A stretch of DNA of 64,000 bases from CAVVDY01 sp963819645 (GTDB lineage: Bacteria > Acidobacteriota > Terriglobia > Terriglobales > Acidobacteriaceae), in contig CAWFWZ010000016.1 of NCBI GenBank assembly GCA_963819645.1, forward strand, positions 248,001-312,000. Reading direction: 5' to 3'. Made by a program: the position numbers and the translations under genes. Below the pieces are notes generated by a model that saw nothing but the letters and a program-made list of their open reading frames with translations, ran no database searches and was not told the DNA's origin. This document shows, piece by piece, positions 38,505 through 47,397 of this stretch (its first letter is position 1; each line of letters starts with the position of its first letter).

Positions 38505-39056
38505 TGGGGTCATCCCGCGCGGCACGTTCACGCTTCCCGGGTGTCATCCCGAGCGGAGCGCAGCGCAGCCGAGGGACCTGCAGTTTTGTCCGCCGGCCAG
38601 CAAGCGTCCCAAGTTTCGCGCCACCCCGGGCGGCACGTTCAGCTTCCCGTGGTGTCATCCCGAGTGACGAGCGTCAGCGAGGAGCCGAGGGACCTGCAGT
38701 TTGTCCGCCGGCCAGCAAGCGTCCCAAGTTTCGCGCCACCCCGCGCGGCACGTTCACGCTTCCCGGGTGTCATCCCGAGCGGAGCGCAGCGCAGCCGAGG
38801 GATCTGCAGTTTGTCCGCGCGCACAGCAAGCGTCCCAAGTTTCGCGCCACCCCGCGCGGCACGTTCACGCTTCCCGGGTGTCATCCCGAGCGGAGCGCAG
38901 CGCAGCCGAGGGACCTGCAGTTTTGTCCGCCGGCCAGCAAGCGTCCCAAGTTTCGCGTCACCCCGCGCGGCACCTTCACGCTTCCCGGGTGTCATCCCGA
39001 GCGGAGCGCAGCGCAGCCGAGGGATCTGCAGTTTGTCCGCGCGCACAGGACATTTT
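38505..39056. repeat. tandem array of family B units, about five copies of 111-115 bases
   Basis: The core GTGTCATCCCGAG recurs at 38543, 38654, 38769, 38880 and 38991, spaced 111, 115, 111 and 111 bases; a worn first copy begins near 38505. Each unit runs GTCATCCCGAGCGGAGCGCA, GCCGAGGGAYCTGCAGTT, TTGTCCGC, CAGCAAGCGTCCCAAGTTTC, GCGCGGCACGTTCACGCTTC. The reading frame happens to stay open through the array, but base composition and repetition are not those of a protein. The array stops 25 bases before the P1 aminopeptidase start. Confidence 0.9.
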
Positions 39057-39080
39057 CGTGAGTTGGTACACTTCCCTCTC

Positions 39081-40262
39081 ATGCTCAATCACCCCACTAC
39101 CCACTGGCCGGTTCTTCTAGCGATAATCGCTATCATGACGACACTCGTTTCATCGGCCTTCGCACAATCCAAGCCTCGCGCCCGTGACTTGGGCATTCCC
39201 TTCGACGGCGCACCCGGCTCCAACAACGCCATCACCGACGTGCGAGGTGTCGAAGTCGGATACACGACCTTGATCTCCGGCTCCGGCAAGCTGAAGGTTG
39301 GCGAAGGCCCAGTGCGGACCGGTGTAACCGCTGTTCTTCCTCGCGGAAAGAACACGTTTGGCGATCCGGTATTCGCCGGCTGGTATTCGCTGAACGGCAA
39401 TGGCGAGATGACGGGCACGACATGGGTAGAAGAGTCCGGCTTTCTCGAAGGGCCGGTGATGATCACCAACACCCACAGCGTGGGAGTGGTGCGCGATGCC
39501 GTGATTCAGTGGCGGGTACAGCATTTCAAAGCTCCGGCCGACGAGGCATGGTGGGCGCTGCCAGTGGTCGCCGAGACCTACGATGGACGCCTGAATGACA
39601 TCAACGGCTTCCACGTGAAGCCGGAGCACGTGTTTCACGCCCTCGATACGGCCGCCGGTGGAGCAATCGCCGAAGGCAATGTCGGCGGCGGCACCGGCAT
39701 GGTCTGCAACGGATTCAAAGGCGGCACCGGCACCGCATCGCGCAAGCTCGACGCCAAAGACGGTGGCTATACCGTCGGCGTGCTGGTGCAATGCAACTAC
39801 GGTAAGCAGGAGCAGTTGCGTATCGCCGGCATTCCCGTGGGCCGCGAGCTGCCACCCGGATTCGTTCGCGATAAGGACCAGGGCTCGATCATCGTTGTCG
39901 TCGCCACCGATGCTCCGCTGCTGCCGCAGCAACTCAAGCGCATCGCGCGTCGCGTGCCGCTTGGCCTGGGACGCGACGGCAGCTATTCCGGCAATGGCTC
40001 CGGCGACATCTTCATCGCCTTCTCTACTGCAAATTCACGAGCGTGGGACCCGAAGGGCCTCAAACAAGTTGCAATGTTGCCGAACGATGAAATGGAACCG
40101 CTATTTCTCGCGACCGTGCAGTGTGTTGAAGAAGCCGTGATCAACGCGATGATCGCAGCCGAGACCATGACCGGCATCAACGACTTCACGGTAAACGCAA
40201 TCCCGCATAAGGAACTGCAGGACGTGTTGCGGAAGTACAACCGGTTGGTGCCGGCAAAGTGA
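39081..40262 (+). CDS. P1-family aminopeptidase (DmpA-like)
   Basis: Secreted or periplasmic N-terminal-nucleophile hydrolase that cuts amino-terminal D- or L- residues or beta-peptides. Signal peptide at residues 1-29 (VLLAIIAIMTTLVSSAFAQ). Family motifs: FDGAPGSNNAITDVRGVEVG, GYVTNTHSVG-like ITNTHSVGVVRDAV, EGNVGGGTGMVCNGFKGG. Autocleavage is expected between Gly268 and Ser269 in QGSIIVVVATDAPL, Ser269 then being the nucleophile. SGNGSGDIFIAFSTAN closes the site. 393 residues. The ATG at 39081 is chosen because everything upstream is repeat DNA. Confidence 0.88.
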   Translation: MLNHPTTHWPVLLAIIAIMTTLVSSAFAQSKPRARDLGIPFDGAPGSNNAITDVRGVEVGYTTLISGSGKLKVGEGPVRTGVTAVLPRGKNTFGDPVFAGWYSLNGNGEMTGTTWVEESGFLEGPVMITNTHSVGVVRDAVIQWRVQHFKAPADEAWWALPVVAETYDGRLNDINGFHVKPEHVFHALDTAAGGAIAEGNVGGGTGMVCNGFKGGTGTASRKLDAKDGGYTVGVLVQCNYGKQEQLRIAGIPVGRELPPGFVRDKDQGSIIVVVATDAPLLPQQLKRIARRVPLGLGRDGSYSGNGSGDIFIAFSTANSRAWDPKGLKQVAMLPNDEMEPLFLATVQCVEEAVINAMIAAETMTGINDFTVNAIPHKELQDVLRKYNRLVPAK

Positions 40263-40309
40263 GCTTGCCGACATTCAACCTAGGTAGGCATCACAGAATC
40301 ATTTTAGGG

Positions 40310-40458
40310 TTTGTATCAGGGCACGGCTTCTAGCCGTGCCGTAGTCGGCAAATAATTAAGTTGGGCTTCAGCCCCTGCCTGCCCGGTTTTGCAGGGGCTG
40401 AAGCCCAGACATTTTCTACGTCCCGTTCGGCACGCCTGAAAGGCGTGCCCTGATACAA
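40310..40458. repeat. family A element, complete copy
   Basis: 149 bases, framed by TTTGTATCAGGGC on the left and the inverse GCCCTGATACAA on the right. Inside are hairpins GCACGGCTTCTAGCCGTGC, GGGCTTCAGCCCC with its inverse GGGGCTGAAGCCC, and GGCACGCCTGAAAGGCGTGCC. Nearly the same length as the copy at 15318-15467 (150 bases). Lies between the convergent peptidase and acr3 genes. Confidence 0.85.
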
Positions 40459-40469
40459 GGCAAACCGAC

Positions 40470-41551
40470 TTACGAGATTGCAGGGATCTCCTCTGCCGTT
40501 CGGGTCGCCTGCTGTTGGAAGTACCTTCGCTGAAAATAGAACGCCACGTTCACCAGCGCAATCATCACTGGAACTTCGACCAGCGGCCCGATGACAGCCG
40601 CAAAAGCAGCTCCTGAGTTAATGCCGAAAACCGACACCGCCACCGCAATTGCCAGCTCAAAATTGTTCGAAGCCGCGGTAAAGGCAAGCGTCGTCGTCTT
40701 GCGAGTAATCCGCTCCCAGCTTGCGTCCCATGTAGAACGACACCAGGAACATCACGACAAAATAGATCAGCAGCGGCACGGCGATGCGCAGCACATCCAG
40801 CGGCAGTCGCACGATGTACTGACCTTTCAGCGAGAACATCACAACAATCGTGAACAGCAGCGCGATCAGCGTAAGCGGGCTCACGCGTGGCACGAAGTTG
40901 TGGTTGTACCACTCAAGTCCCTTCGCCCGGACGAGCAGCACGCGCGGTCAGGAAGCCTGCGAGAAAAGGAATGCCGAGATAGATGAAGACGCTCTTGGCA
41001 ATTTCTCCGATGGAAACGTTGACCACCGAACCCTTCAGCCCGAGGCGAGCCGGCAGCACGGTGATAAAGATCCAGGCGTAGAGGGAATAGAAGAAAACCT
41101 GAAACAGCGAATTAAATGCCACCAGTCCGGCCGCGTATTCGGTGTCGCCCTTCGCCAACTCGTTCCACACGATCACCATGGCGATGCAGCGCGCCAGCCC
41201 AATCATGATGAGCCCGGCCATGTACTCGGGATAGCCGCGCAGAAACACCACCGCCAGCACGAACATAAGGATGGGACCAACCACCCAGTTTTGCAGCAGC
41301 GATAGCCCGAGAACTTTCTTGTTACGGAAGACCTCGTGCAACTCTTCATACCGCACTTTGGTGAAAGGCGGATACATCATTACGATCAACCCAATCGCGA
41401 TGGGTATCGAGGTTGTACCCACGCTGAAGCGGTTTAGAAAGGGTACGACTGTAGGCACCAGCCAGCCCAGCACGACCCCCAGGACCATGGCCCCGAAGAT
41501 CCAGGCGGTGAGATAACGATCGAGAAAACTGAGACGGCTCGTATTGTTCAT
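40470..41551 (-). CDS. acr3: arsenite efflux permease, ACR3 family (two frame changes)
   Basis: Ten-helix inner-membrane As(III) exporter. ATG 41551 gives MNNTSRLSFLDRYLTAW. First segment to about 40935 includes the key Cys122 in GLARCIAMVIVWNELA and helices such as LMFVLAVVFLRG. The middle segment (to about 40700) has PLTLIALLFTIVVMFSLKGQ; the last segment, in a third frame, has TTTLAFTAASNNFELAIAVA and GPLVEVPVMIALVNVAF and stops at 40470. All conserved ACR3 parts are there in order, so two indels are the only defect. About 360 residues. Last gene of the ars operon. Confidence 0.9.
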
Positions 41552-41589
41552 CTGCTCTTTTCTGAATGTCCGGCGGCGTTTGCTTTTCG

Positions 41590-42099
41590 TTACGGTGTCA
41601 CGGCAGTCGACGTTTGCCCGATGTTGTCCAGTTCTTTCTTGAGCGCGAGGTTGTCCAGGCTGGCCAGCGGAAGGCACAGGAACAGGCTGATCCTGCGCTC
41701 AAGCATGAAGAAGGCGTCTCGAAAGGCACGTTCCTTATATGCTGCACTGCCCTCAACTGCGGCCGGATCGGGTACACCCCAATGCGCCGAGATGGGCTGC
41801 CCCGGCCACAAGGGGCACACCTCTTTCGCAGCGTTGTCGCAAACGGTGATGACGAAATCGAGCTTGGGCGCGTCCGGCCGCGAGAACTCTTCCCACGATT
41901 TGCTGCGCGCGCTTTGTGCCGGAACATGCGCCGACTCGAGCTGGCGCAGCGCCTCCGGCCTCACCGTGCCCGAGGGATGGCTTCCCGCACTGTAGGCAGT
42001 GAAGTTCGGCCTGCCCTTCCAGTTCAGAATTGCCTCGGCCATGATCGACCTCGCCGAATTTCCCGTGCACAAAAACAGCACGTTGTAGTGTCCTTGCAT
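41590..42099 (-). CDS. arsC: arsenate reductase, LMW-phosphatase type
   Basis: Reduces arsenate to arsenite for export, with thioredoxin-linked Cys chemistry; cytoplasmic. The P-loop LFLCTGNSARSIMAEA carries the first Cys; FVITVCDNAAKEVCPLWPG carries the other two, as in Bacillus-type ArsC; GVPDPAAVEGS carries the Asp loop. ATG 42099 has GAGG 7 bases upstream; the frame above it extends into arsM. 169 residues with a longer C-terminus than usual. 17 bases after arsM. Confidence 0.9.
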   Translation of the reverse strand: MQGHYNVLFLCTGNSARSIMAEAILNWKGRPNFTAYSAGSHPSGTVRPEALRQLESAHVPAQSARSKSWEEFSRPDAPKLDFVITVCDNAAKEVCPLWPGQPISAHWGVPDPAAVEGSAAYKERAFRDAFFMLERRISLFLCLPLASLDNLALKKELDNIGQTSTAVTP

Positions 42100-42116
42100 T
42101 AGCAGCCTCGATTCGT

Positions 42117-42974
42117 CTACTTGCAGCAGCTCGGACCGCAACAAGTCTCGCTTGCAGCGGCTGGCTTGATCGCCCGCACGAAGGCGCTCATAAACTTGCC
42201 GTCCGCCTCGGCGGCAATGGCATCCACGTCGAGCCCTTCGGCAGTCAGCATCTCCCGCGCTTCTTCAGTTTTGTAAACACGAGTGGTTTCCATCTCGACC
42301 TGCTCAAAGCCGGCGGCGATCAACTTGTCGCGATACTCCGTCTCATCCAGCGCGCCGGCGATGCAGCCCACCCACAGCAGAATGTTCTTGCGAATTTCCG
42401 GATCGATCTCGCCGCGAGTGACAACGTCAGAGATGGCGAAGCGTCCGCCCGGCTTCAGTACCCGGAACGCCTCGCGCAGCACCTTGTCCTTGTCGCCCGA
42501 CAGATTGATCACGCAATTCGAGATAATCACGTCGACCGAGTTATCCGGCAGCGGGATGCTCTCAATCTCGCCCTTCAGAAACTCGACATTGTCCAGGCCG
42601 GACTTCTGCTTGTTCTCATTGGCCAGCGCCAGCATTTCATCGGTCATATCGAGGCCGTAAGCTTTGCCCGCTGGCCCAACGCGACGCGCCGACAGAAGAA
42701 CGTCAATGCCTCCGCCGGAGCCCAGGTCGAGCACGACCTCGCCGGGATTCAGCTTTGCCAGCGCCGTCGGATTGCCGCAGCCAAGCGAGGCCAGCAACGC
42801 TTCCTCAGGAATCTGCTTGATCTGCGAAACGTCGTAGAGGTTCGAAGTGATGGGGTCGCAGCAGCTTGTACTTGCCGGCGCGGCGCCACAACAGCTGCTT
42901 CCGCCGGTGGTGACGCGCAAAGCGGCCTGCCCGTATTTCTCCTTCACTACTTCTTTAATGTCGGTCGTACTCAT
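42117..42974 (-). CDS. arsM: arsenite S-adenosylmethionine methyltransferase
   Basis: Methylates As(III) to mono-, di- and trimethyl arsenic. SAM motif VVLDLGSGGGIDVLLSA; the three conserved arsenic-binding Cys are seen at residues 66 (LGCGNP), 154 (ISNCVINLS) and 204 (WVGCIAGAL). Extra Cys pairs at residues 28-29, 38-39 and the C-terminus (TCCGPSCCK) are common in bacterial ArsM. ATG 42974 has TAGGAG 6 bases upstream, formed over the arsR stop. 285 residues. Confidence 0.93.
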   Translation of the reverse strand: MSTTDIKEVVKEKYGQAALRVTTGGSSCCGAAPASTSCCDPITSNLYDVSQIKQIPEEALLASLGCGNPTALAKLNPGEVVLDLGSGGGIDVLLSARRVGPAGKAYGLDMTDEMLALANENKQKSGLDNVEFLKGEIESIPLPDNSVDVIISNCVINLSGDKDKVLREAFRVLKPGGRFAISDVVTRGEIDPEIRKNILLWVGCIAGALDETEYRDKLIAAGFEQVEMETTRVYKTEEAREMLTAEGLDVDAIAAEADGKFMSAFVRAIKPAAASETCCGPSCCK

Positions 42975-42982
42975 GATGGCTC

Positions 42983-43336
42983 CTATTCGCAAACCTGAAT
43001 GATGGTCTTCGGTTTTACCGCCTTATTCCGCGTACAGCATTCGGCATAGAGGAATTGCAGCAGTTCGCGGAGCGCTTCTGTATTTGCGGTGTAGCGCAGG
43101 AAGGTGCTCTCGCGCTGAACGTTGACGAGGTTTTCGCTGCGCAGCTTGTCCAGATGATGCGACAGCGTCGAATTGGGAATGTCCAGCTCTTCCTGTATTT
43201 CACCGACCACCAGTCCCTCGGGATGGGCCGTGAGCAGCAGTTGCATGATTCGCAGTCGTGCTTCGGTGCCCATGGCGGAAAACATATCCGCGTATTTGGT
43301 GACCTCGCCTGCAGCCTTCTCGGTTGCCGTCTTCAT
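42983..43336 (-). CDS. arsR: ArsR-family arsenic-responsive repressor
   Basis: 117-residue winged-helix repressor. DNA-binding helices around IPNSTLSHHLDKLRSENLVN. As(III) is probably bound by the Cys pair near the C-terminus (YAECCTRNK) with the terminal VCE Cys, rather than by the classical ELCVCDL motif, which is absent. First gene of arsR-arsM-arsC-acr3, with only 8 bases to arsM. It should repress the promoter described at 43335-43370. Confidence 0.9.
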   Translation of the reverse strand: MKTATEKAAGEVTKYADMFSAMGTEARLRIMQLLLTAHPEGLVVGEIQEELDIPNSTLSHHLDKLRSENLVNVQRESTFLRYTANTEALRELLQFLYAECCTRNKAVKPKTIIQVCE

Positions 43337-43370
43337 ATTTCGATACTACTAGAAATATAGATGATGTCAA
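43335..43370 (-). promoter_or_regulatory. ars promoter and probable ArsR operator
   Basis: Reading leftwards: TTGACA (43365-43370), a 16-base spacer, then TAGTAT (43343-43348), a fair sigma-70 pair. An inverted repeat ATATTTC-N10-GAAATAT (43335-43341 and 43352-43358) covers the -10 box and reaches into the arsR ATG. Transcription would start within a few bases of the ATG, so arsR mRNA may have little or no leader; no ribosome site is visible. Confidence 0.6.
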
Positions 43371-43454
43371 GAGTAAGCTGAGATGTTCTGCGATATGGAT
43401 TGTCTTGAGGTTCCTAAAAGGGCAGGCAGACAAAGCTACGGATTTGGGAGGAGT

Positions 43455-45263
43455 CTAGGCGTGAATTGCTGCTGGGCCGCGCGCAGCATCGAGCTTCCCT
43501 TCCACCTGTTCGTAGGGCAGGAACACAGAGAACGCGGTGCCGGTCCGGCCTTCGCGCACGCTGCTGATGACGTGTATGGTTCCCTCGTGTTTCTCCACAA
43601 TGCCGCGGCTCACCCAAAGGCCCAGGCCGGTTCCCTTCTCACCCTTGGTGGTGTAGAACGGCGCAAACAGATTGCGCTTCACGCCCAGCGGTATGCCTTG
43701 CCCGCTGTCGATAATGGTCGTGCGGACACCTTTCCGCGTAGGATCATCAGCGCGACTGCTTTCGCGCACGCTCAAGATGAGCCGGCCACCGTGCGGCATG
43801 GCGTCGATTGCATTTCCCACCAGATTGGAGAAGACCTGTCGCAGCTCTCCCGGGAACCCACGTATCGGGTCCGTGGTTTCGAACCGCTTCTCGACCGTGA
43901 TGCTGCCCTTGCGCACTTGCGGAGCGAATAGCGTCAATACGCTCTCCAACACTTCGGCAAGGTCCACCTCGATGGGATGCCGCGCCTCGCGATGAAACGT
44001 CAGTAGCTGTCCGGTGATCTGGGTTATGCGCGAGAGTTCCTCACTTGCCATGGCGAGGTATTGCTGTGACAGCGTTCCCGAACTGCTGTCGTGTTGCAGC
44101 AGGTAAATGAGGTTGGTGACAGTGTCGAGCGGATTGCGGATCTCATGCGCGATAGTTGCCGACAGACGGCCCGCCTGGTTCAGCCGTTCGCTGGCGCGAA
44201 GCGTCTGCTCGGTCTGGCGGCGCTGCGCGATGTCGCGGAATACGATCATGGTTCCTGCCAGCCCGCTAGCCTCATTCATGATCGGCGCAGCGGTCACCTC
44301 GACAGGAAACTCCTCACCTTTACGGTCCAACATCAAGAGCTCATGGGGAGCGGCCAACGCCTCCTCAGAACGCAGCAAAGTCGAAAGTGGCATTCCCAGT
44401 TGGACTCGCGTGTGTTCGTGGAAGAGCCGAAGTACTTCATGAACCGGACGACCTCGAACTTCGGCCGCGTTCTCCCATCCGGTTAGCTTCAGGCCCACCG
44501 GGTTGATAAATGTCACCCGATCCTGGGCATCCGTGGTCACCACTGCATCGGCGAGGCTATTCAGGGTAATGCGGAAAAACTCGCGGCTTTCCTGCAACTG
44601 ACGTGTCTGCTCCGCCTCCGCCTCCAGGTGCATCTCGTAGGTATCGGTCAGGGAGCGCAGCTCCTTACGCGTTAGCGTGAGCAGCACAACTGCCACCACA
44701 AAGGAAAGGCCCACGGCGGTGATCAGAACCACCCTCCCCAATGTCGTCGCCCGATGTGAGCGTTCGTGCAGCAAGCGCTCTTCCTCGGTCGTCACTTCCC
44801 TCTGGCGTGTACGAATCTCGTCGATCAGACGGACGCCATACAGCAGCTCGTCCTCACCCGGGGGTTGAGTGGAGCGCTTGGCAATTTCCTGCTCTGCCCA
44901 GTCAGTCCATGCCTTGTCCAGGTTCGCAATCTCCTTCAGCCGGTTCTGTTGAAGCTGGTTGTCGGAAGTGAGCTGCTCTAGACGGTGGATTCCTTCCGGC
45001 AGCTGTGCCTTTGCTTGCTGAAAGCTGTCTATGAATTTCGGATCGCGGGTGAGTTCATAGCCGCGCAAGCTTGATTCCATCTCCACCATAATGCGCATGG
45101 TTTGCCGCGAGCTGTCGATTACGTGGTCGGAATGATCGACCCAGCGCAGGTCCGAGGTGAGCGACAAAACCTCGACCACCAGCGTCCCCGCAAGCAGGAC
45201 AAGAAGAATCAGAGGAAAGAAGAGCGTTCTGCGTAAAAGATTGCGGAAGCTGCGGGTCTGCAT
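43455..45263 (-). CDS. CHASE3-PAS sensor histidine kinase
   Basis: 602-residue membrane kinase. Helix 1 (FFPLILLVLLAGTLVVEVL), a periplasmic CHASE3 domain (about 35-175; VEMESSLRGYELTRDPKFID), helix 2 (VVLITAVGLSFVVAVVLLTL), a PAS domain (about 228-350; LADAVVTTDAQDRVTFINP), HisKA with phospho-His373 in ATIAHEIRNPLD, and HATPase boxes (NLVGNAIDAMPHGG, DSGQGIPLGV, GEKGTGLGLWVS). Signal unknown. No partner regulator is adjacent; it lies 118 bases upstream of arsR, on the same strand, but behind its own promoter. Confidence 0.9.
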   Translation of the reverse strand: MQTRSFRNLLRRTLFFPLILLVLLAGTLVVEVLSLTSDLRWVDHSDHVIDSSRQTMRIMVEMESSLRGYELTRDPKFIDSFQQAKAQLPEGIHRLEQLTSDNQLQQNRLKEIANLDKAWTDWAEQEIAKRSTQPPGEDELLYGVRLIDEIRTRQREVTTEEERLLHERSHRATTLGRVVLITAVGLSFVVAVVLLTLTRKELRSLTDTYEMHLEAEAEQTRQLQESREFFRITLNSLADAVVTTDAQDRVTFINPVGLKLTGWENAAEVRGRPVHEVLRLFHEHTRVQLGMPLSTLLRSEEALAAPHELLMLDRKGEEFPVEVTAAPIMNEASGLAGTMIVFRDIAQRRQTEQTLRASERLNQAGRLSATIAHEIRNPLDTVTNLIYLLQHDSSSGTLSQQYLAMASEELSRITQITGQLLTFHREARHPIEVDLAEVLESVLTLFAPQVRKGSITVEKRFETTDPIRGFPGELRQVFSNLVGNAIDAMPHGGRLILSVRESSRADDPTRKGVRTTIIDSGQGIPLGVKRNLFAPFYTTKGEKGTGLGLWVSRGIVEKHEGTIHVISSVREGRTGTAFSVFLPYEQVEGKLDAARGPAAIHA

Positions 45264-45355
45264 GAGCGACGCGGAGAGGACTCCATCCCCGAAACTTTAT
45301 GATGATAACGCAGCGGGCGTCCGCCACTGCCAATCAATTTTTGCCAGATCGTGCG

Positions 45356-46003
45356 CTAGCGTTCTTCGGCAACCGCACGTCGTGTCGGTAGCTGGTTGCT
45401 GGACGCCATGGCCTTCGGTACCATCCTGCCGCTGCGATACCAAACCACCAGCCTGTATAGCAGCAACACGCCGAGGATGGAGCCGTAAATCTCGGGCACT
45501 CTCTTGTCTAGTTTTACCGCCCACAGAAAGTGAATCACGCCGGCAATGGCGCTGAGGTAGATCAGCCGGTGCAGGGTTTGCCAGCGCTTGCCCAGCTTGC
45601 GAATGGCCCACTTGGTCGAGGTCGCCGCCAGCGGGATCATCAACACGAATGCGGTGAATCCGACGGTGATGAATGGCCGCTTGTAGATGTCTTTGTAGAC
45701 GCTGTGCAGGTCGAAAAACTGGTCGAGCCAGATGTAGGTTGTGAAATGCAGACACCCGTAAAAGAACGCGAACAGGCCGAGCATGCGGCGATATTGGATA
45801 AGCCAGTACTGCTTCGTCAGCTTGCGCAGCGGAGTAATCGAGAGCGTCACCAGCAGGAAGACGAGCGTCCAGGTGCCGGTAGAAAACGTGATGACCTGAA
45901 TGGGATTGGCGCCCAGGCCCGCGCTAAAGCCCTTCCAGCCCAGGCGAGCCAGCGGCAGCAGGCAGGCGAGAAAGATTGCGGGTTTGAGGAACCTGGGTTT
46001 CAT
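45356..46003 (-). CDS. msrQ: MsrQ haem-binding membrane subunit
   Basis: Six-helix inner-membrane b-type cytochrome (YedZ) that passes electrons from the quinone pool to MsrP. Visible: TGTWTLVFLLVTLSITPLRK, YRRMLGLFAFFYGCLHFTTY with haem-ligand His, WQTLHRLIYLSAIAGVIHFL with two more. 215 residues, typical. It follows msrP on the minus strand; a repeat-filled gap of 214 bases separates them. Confidence 0.9.
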   Translation of the reverse strand: MKPRFLKPAIFLACLLPLARLGWKGFSAGLGANPIQVITFSTGTWTLVFLLVTLSITPLRKLTKQYWLIQYRRMLGLFAFFYGCLHFTTYIWLDQFFDLHSVYKDIYKRPFITVGFTAFVLMIPLAATSTKWAIRKLGKRWQTLHRLIYLSAIAGVIHFLWAVKLDKRVPEIYGSILGVLLLYRLVVWYRSGRMVPKAMASSNQLPTRRAVAEER

Positions 46004-46050
46004 TTGTTCGAAATTTCGAGAACGGTTCGGTAGCTTCGAACTCCTGATGC

Positions 46051-46212
46051 TTTGTATCAGGGCACGGCTTCAGCCGTGCCGATGATGCTAATTAATTTCT
46101 TGTCATCCCGAGACGGCCTTGGCCGTCGAGGGATCTGCAGTTGTGTTGTCCCTGAAGGGACTGTCAATCTTGAACGCTCGTTGGGACGCTGGCCTGAAGG
46201 CCAGCTCTACCC
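46051..46212. repeat. repeat units of families A, B and F in series
   Basis: Half family A unit TTTGTATCAGGGCACGGCTT with hairpin GGCACGGCTTCAGCCGTGCC (46051-46081); family B unit TTGTCATCCCGAGACGGCC ... GAGGGATCTGCAGTTGTG (about 46100-46144), which contains ACGGCCTTGGCCGT; family F unit GGACGCTGGCCTGAAGGCCA (46184-46212). All lie inside the msrP-msrQ gap. Confidence 0.75.
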
Positions 46213-46217
46213 GACAT

Positions 46218-47174
46218 TCAGAAATTCTTCTTCAGGTCCATGCCCTTGTACATGTACGCCACCTGATCGCCGTAGCCGTTGAACATCAGCGTGTCGCGCT
46301 TGAAAAACTCCCCGATGCGACGCTCCTTGGCCTGGCTCCAGCGCGGATGGTCCACATTCGGATTCACGTTGGCGTAGAAGCCGTACTCGTCCGGGCCAGC
46401 TTTCATCCAGGTTGACTCTGGCTGCTTCTCGACCAACTTGATGTTCACGATCGCCTTGATGCCCTTGAAGCCGTACTTCCACGGAACCACCAGGCGGATC
46501 GGAGCACCATCCTGGTTCGGCAGCGTCTGCCCGTAGAGGCCGACCGCCAGAATCGTGAGCGGGTTATTCGCCTCGTCCATCCGCAGCCCTTCGACGTAAG
46601 GCCAGTCCAACACGCGCTCGCTGCTGCCCGGAAAACGCTTGGGATCTTCCAGCGTGGTGAACTGAACGTACTTGGCTTTCGCGTTCGGCTCGACCTGATC
46701 GAGCAGCGACTTCAGCGGAAAGCCGATCCACGGGATCACCATCGACCAGCCCTCGACGCAGCGCATGCGATAGACGCGCTCTTCCAATTGCATCTTCATC
46801 AGGGTGTCGATGTCGAAGGTCTTCGGCTTATCGACATGGCCCTCGACCTTGACCGACCACGGCGTCGGTTTGAAGTCGGCGGCCAGCTTGGCGGGCTCGT
46901 ACTTGTCGGTCGAGAACTCGTAGTAGTTGTTGTAGTTCGTAATGTCGTTGTACGGCGTCTGCTTCTCCGTCGTGCCGTAGGGCCCTGGCTTGTAGTTGAG
47001 CTTGGCGTTGGCCGAGACCGTTTCCTTGGGCGACATCATGCCCGACAACTTCACGCCCACAACGGAAGCTCCAGCCACCGCGCCGGCGCCGATAAGAAAG
47101 GCGCGTCGGTTCATATACAAACTCTGCGGCGTTATCTCCGAGGAAAGAATGTCAGATGCTTTCTTAATTAACAT
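46218..47174 (-). CDS. msrP: MsrP molybdopterin methionine-sulfoxide reductase
   Basis: Periplasmic molybdoenzyme (YedY) that repairs oxidised Met in envelope proteins; exported folded by Tat. The N-terminus has the usual form for the family (LIKKASDILSSEITPQSLY) with a twin-Arg NRRAFLIGAGAVAGA. The Mo-ligand Cys is residue 139 in YRMRCVEGWSMVIPW. Further signs: VKVEGHVDKPKTF and PIRLVVPWKYGFKGIKAIV. 318 residues. Pairs with msrQ downstream. Confidence 0.93.
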   Translation of the reverse strand: MLIKKASDILSSEITPQSLYMNRRAFLIGAGAVAGASVVGVKLSGMMSPKETVSANAKLNYKPGPYGTTEKQTPYNDITNYNNYYEFSTDKYEPAKLAADFKPTPWSVKVEGHVDKPKTFDIDTLMKMQLEERVYRMRCVEGWSMVIPWIGFPLKSLLDQVEPNAKAKYVQFTTLEDPKRFPGSSERVLDWPYVEGLRMDEANNPLTILAVGLYGQTLPNQDGAPIRLVVPWKYGFKGIKAIVNIKLVEKQPESTWMKAGPDEYGFYANVNPNVDHPRWSQAKERRIGEFFKRDTLMFNGYGDQVAYMYKGMDLKKNF

Positions 47175-47397
47175 AATATGGTTCCCACAACCACCACATC
47201 CTGTCTGTTAGATACTCGAAACCCCAGTTCGTTACATCGGGCACATTAGGGTACGTAACCCATTCTGGGCCGGATTGACCGCAGCTTTTGGAAAAACCAG
47301 GGTACGAATCCATGTGCTCTGAAAAAAGCGGCACATCAGCCTTCTGCATAGACGCATCTATCTCAAAGTCCGCCCTGAATTGGGCAAAGGAGGATCT

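Noticed and set aside
38505..39056. CRISPR array
   Set aside because: Units of 111-115 bases are almost identical throughout; there is no short repeat with variable spacers and no cas gene.
38478..39080. N-terminal extension of about 200 codons on the P1 aminopeptidase
   Set aside because: Wholly made of tandem family B repeats; a signal peptide begins at ATG 39081.
47164..47349. 61-codon frame on the minus strand before msrP
   Set aside because: Overlaps the msrP start, has no ribosome site and no recognisable sequence; more likely the msrP leader.
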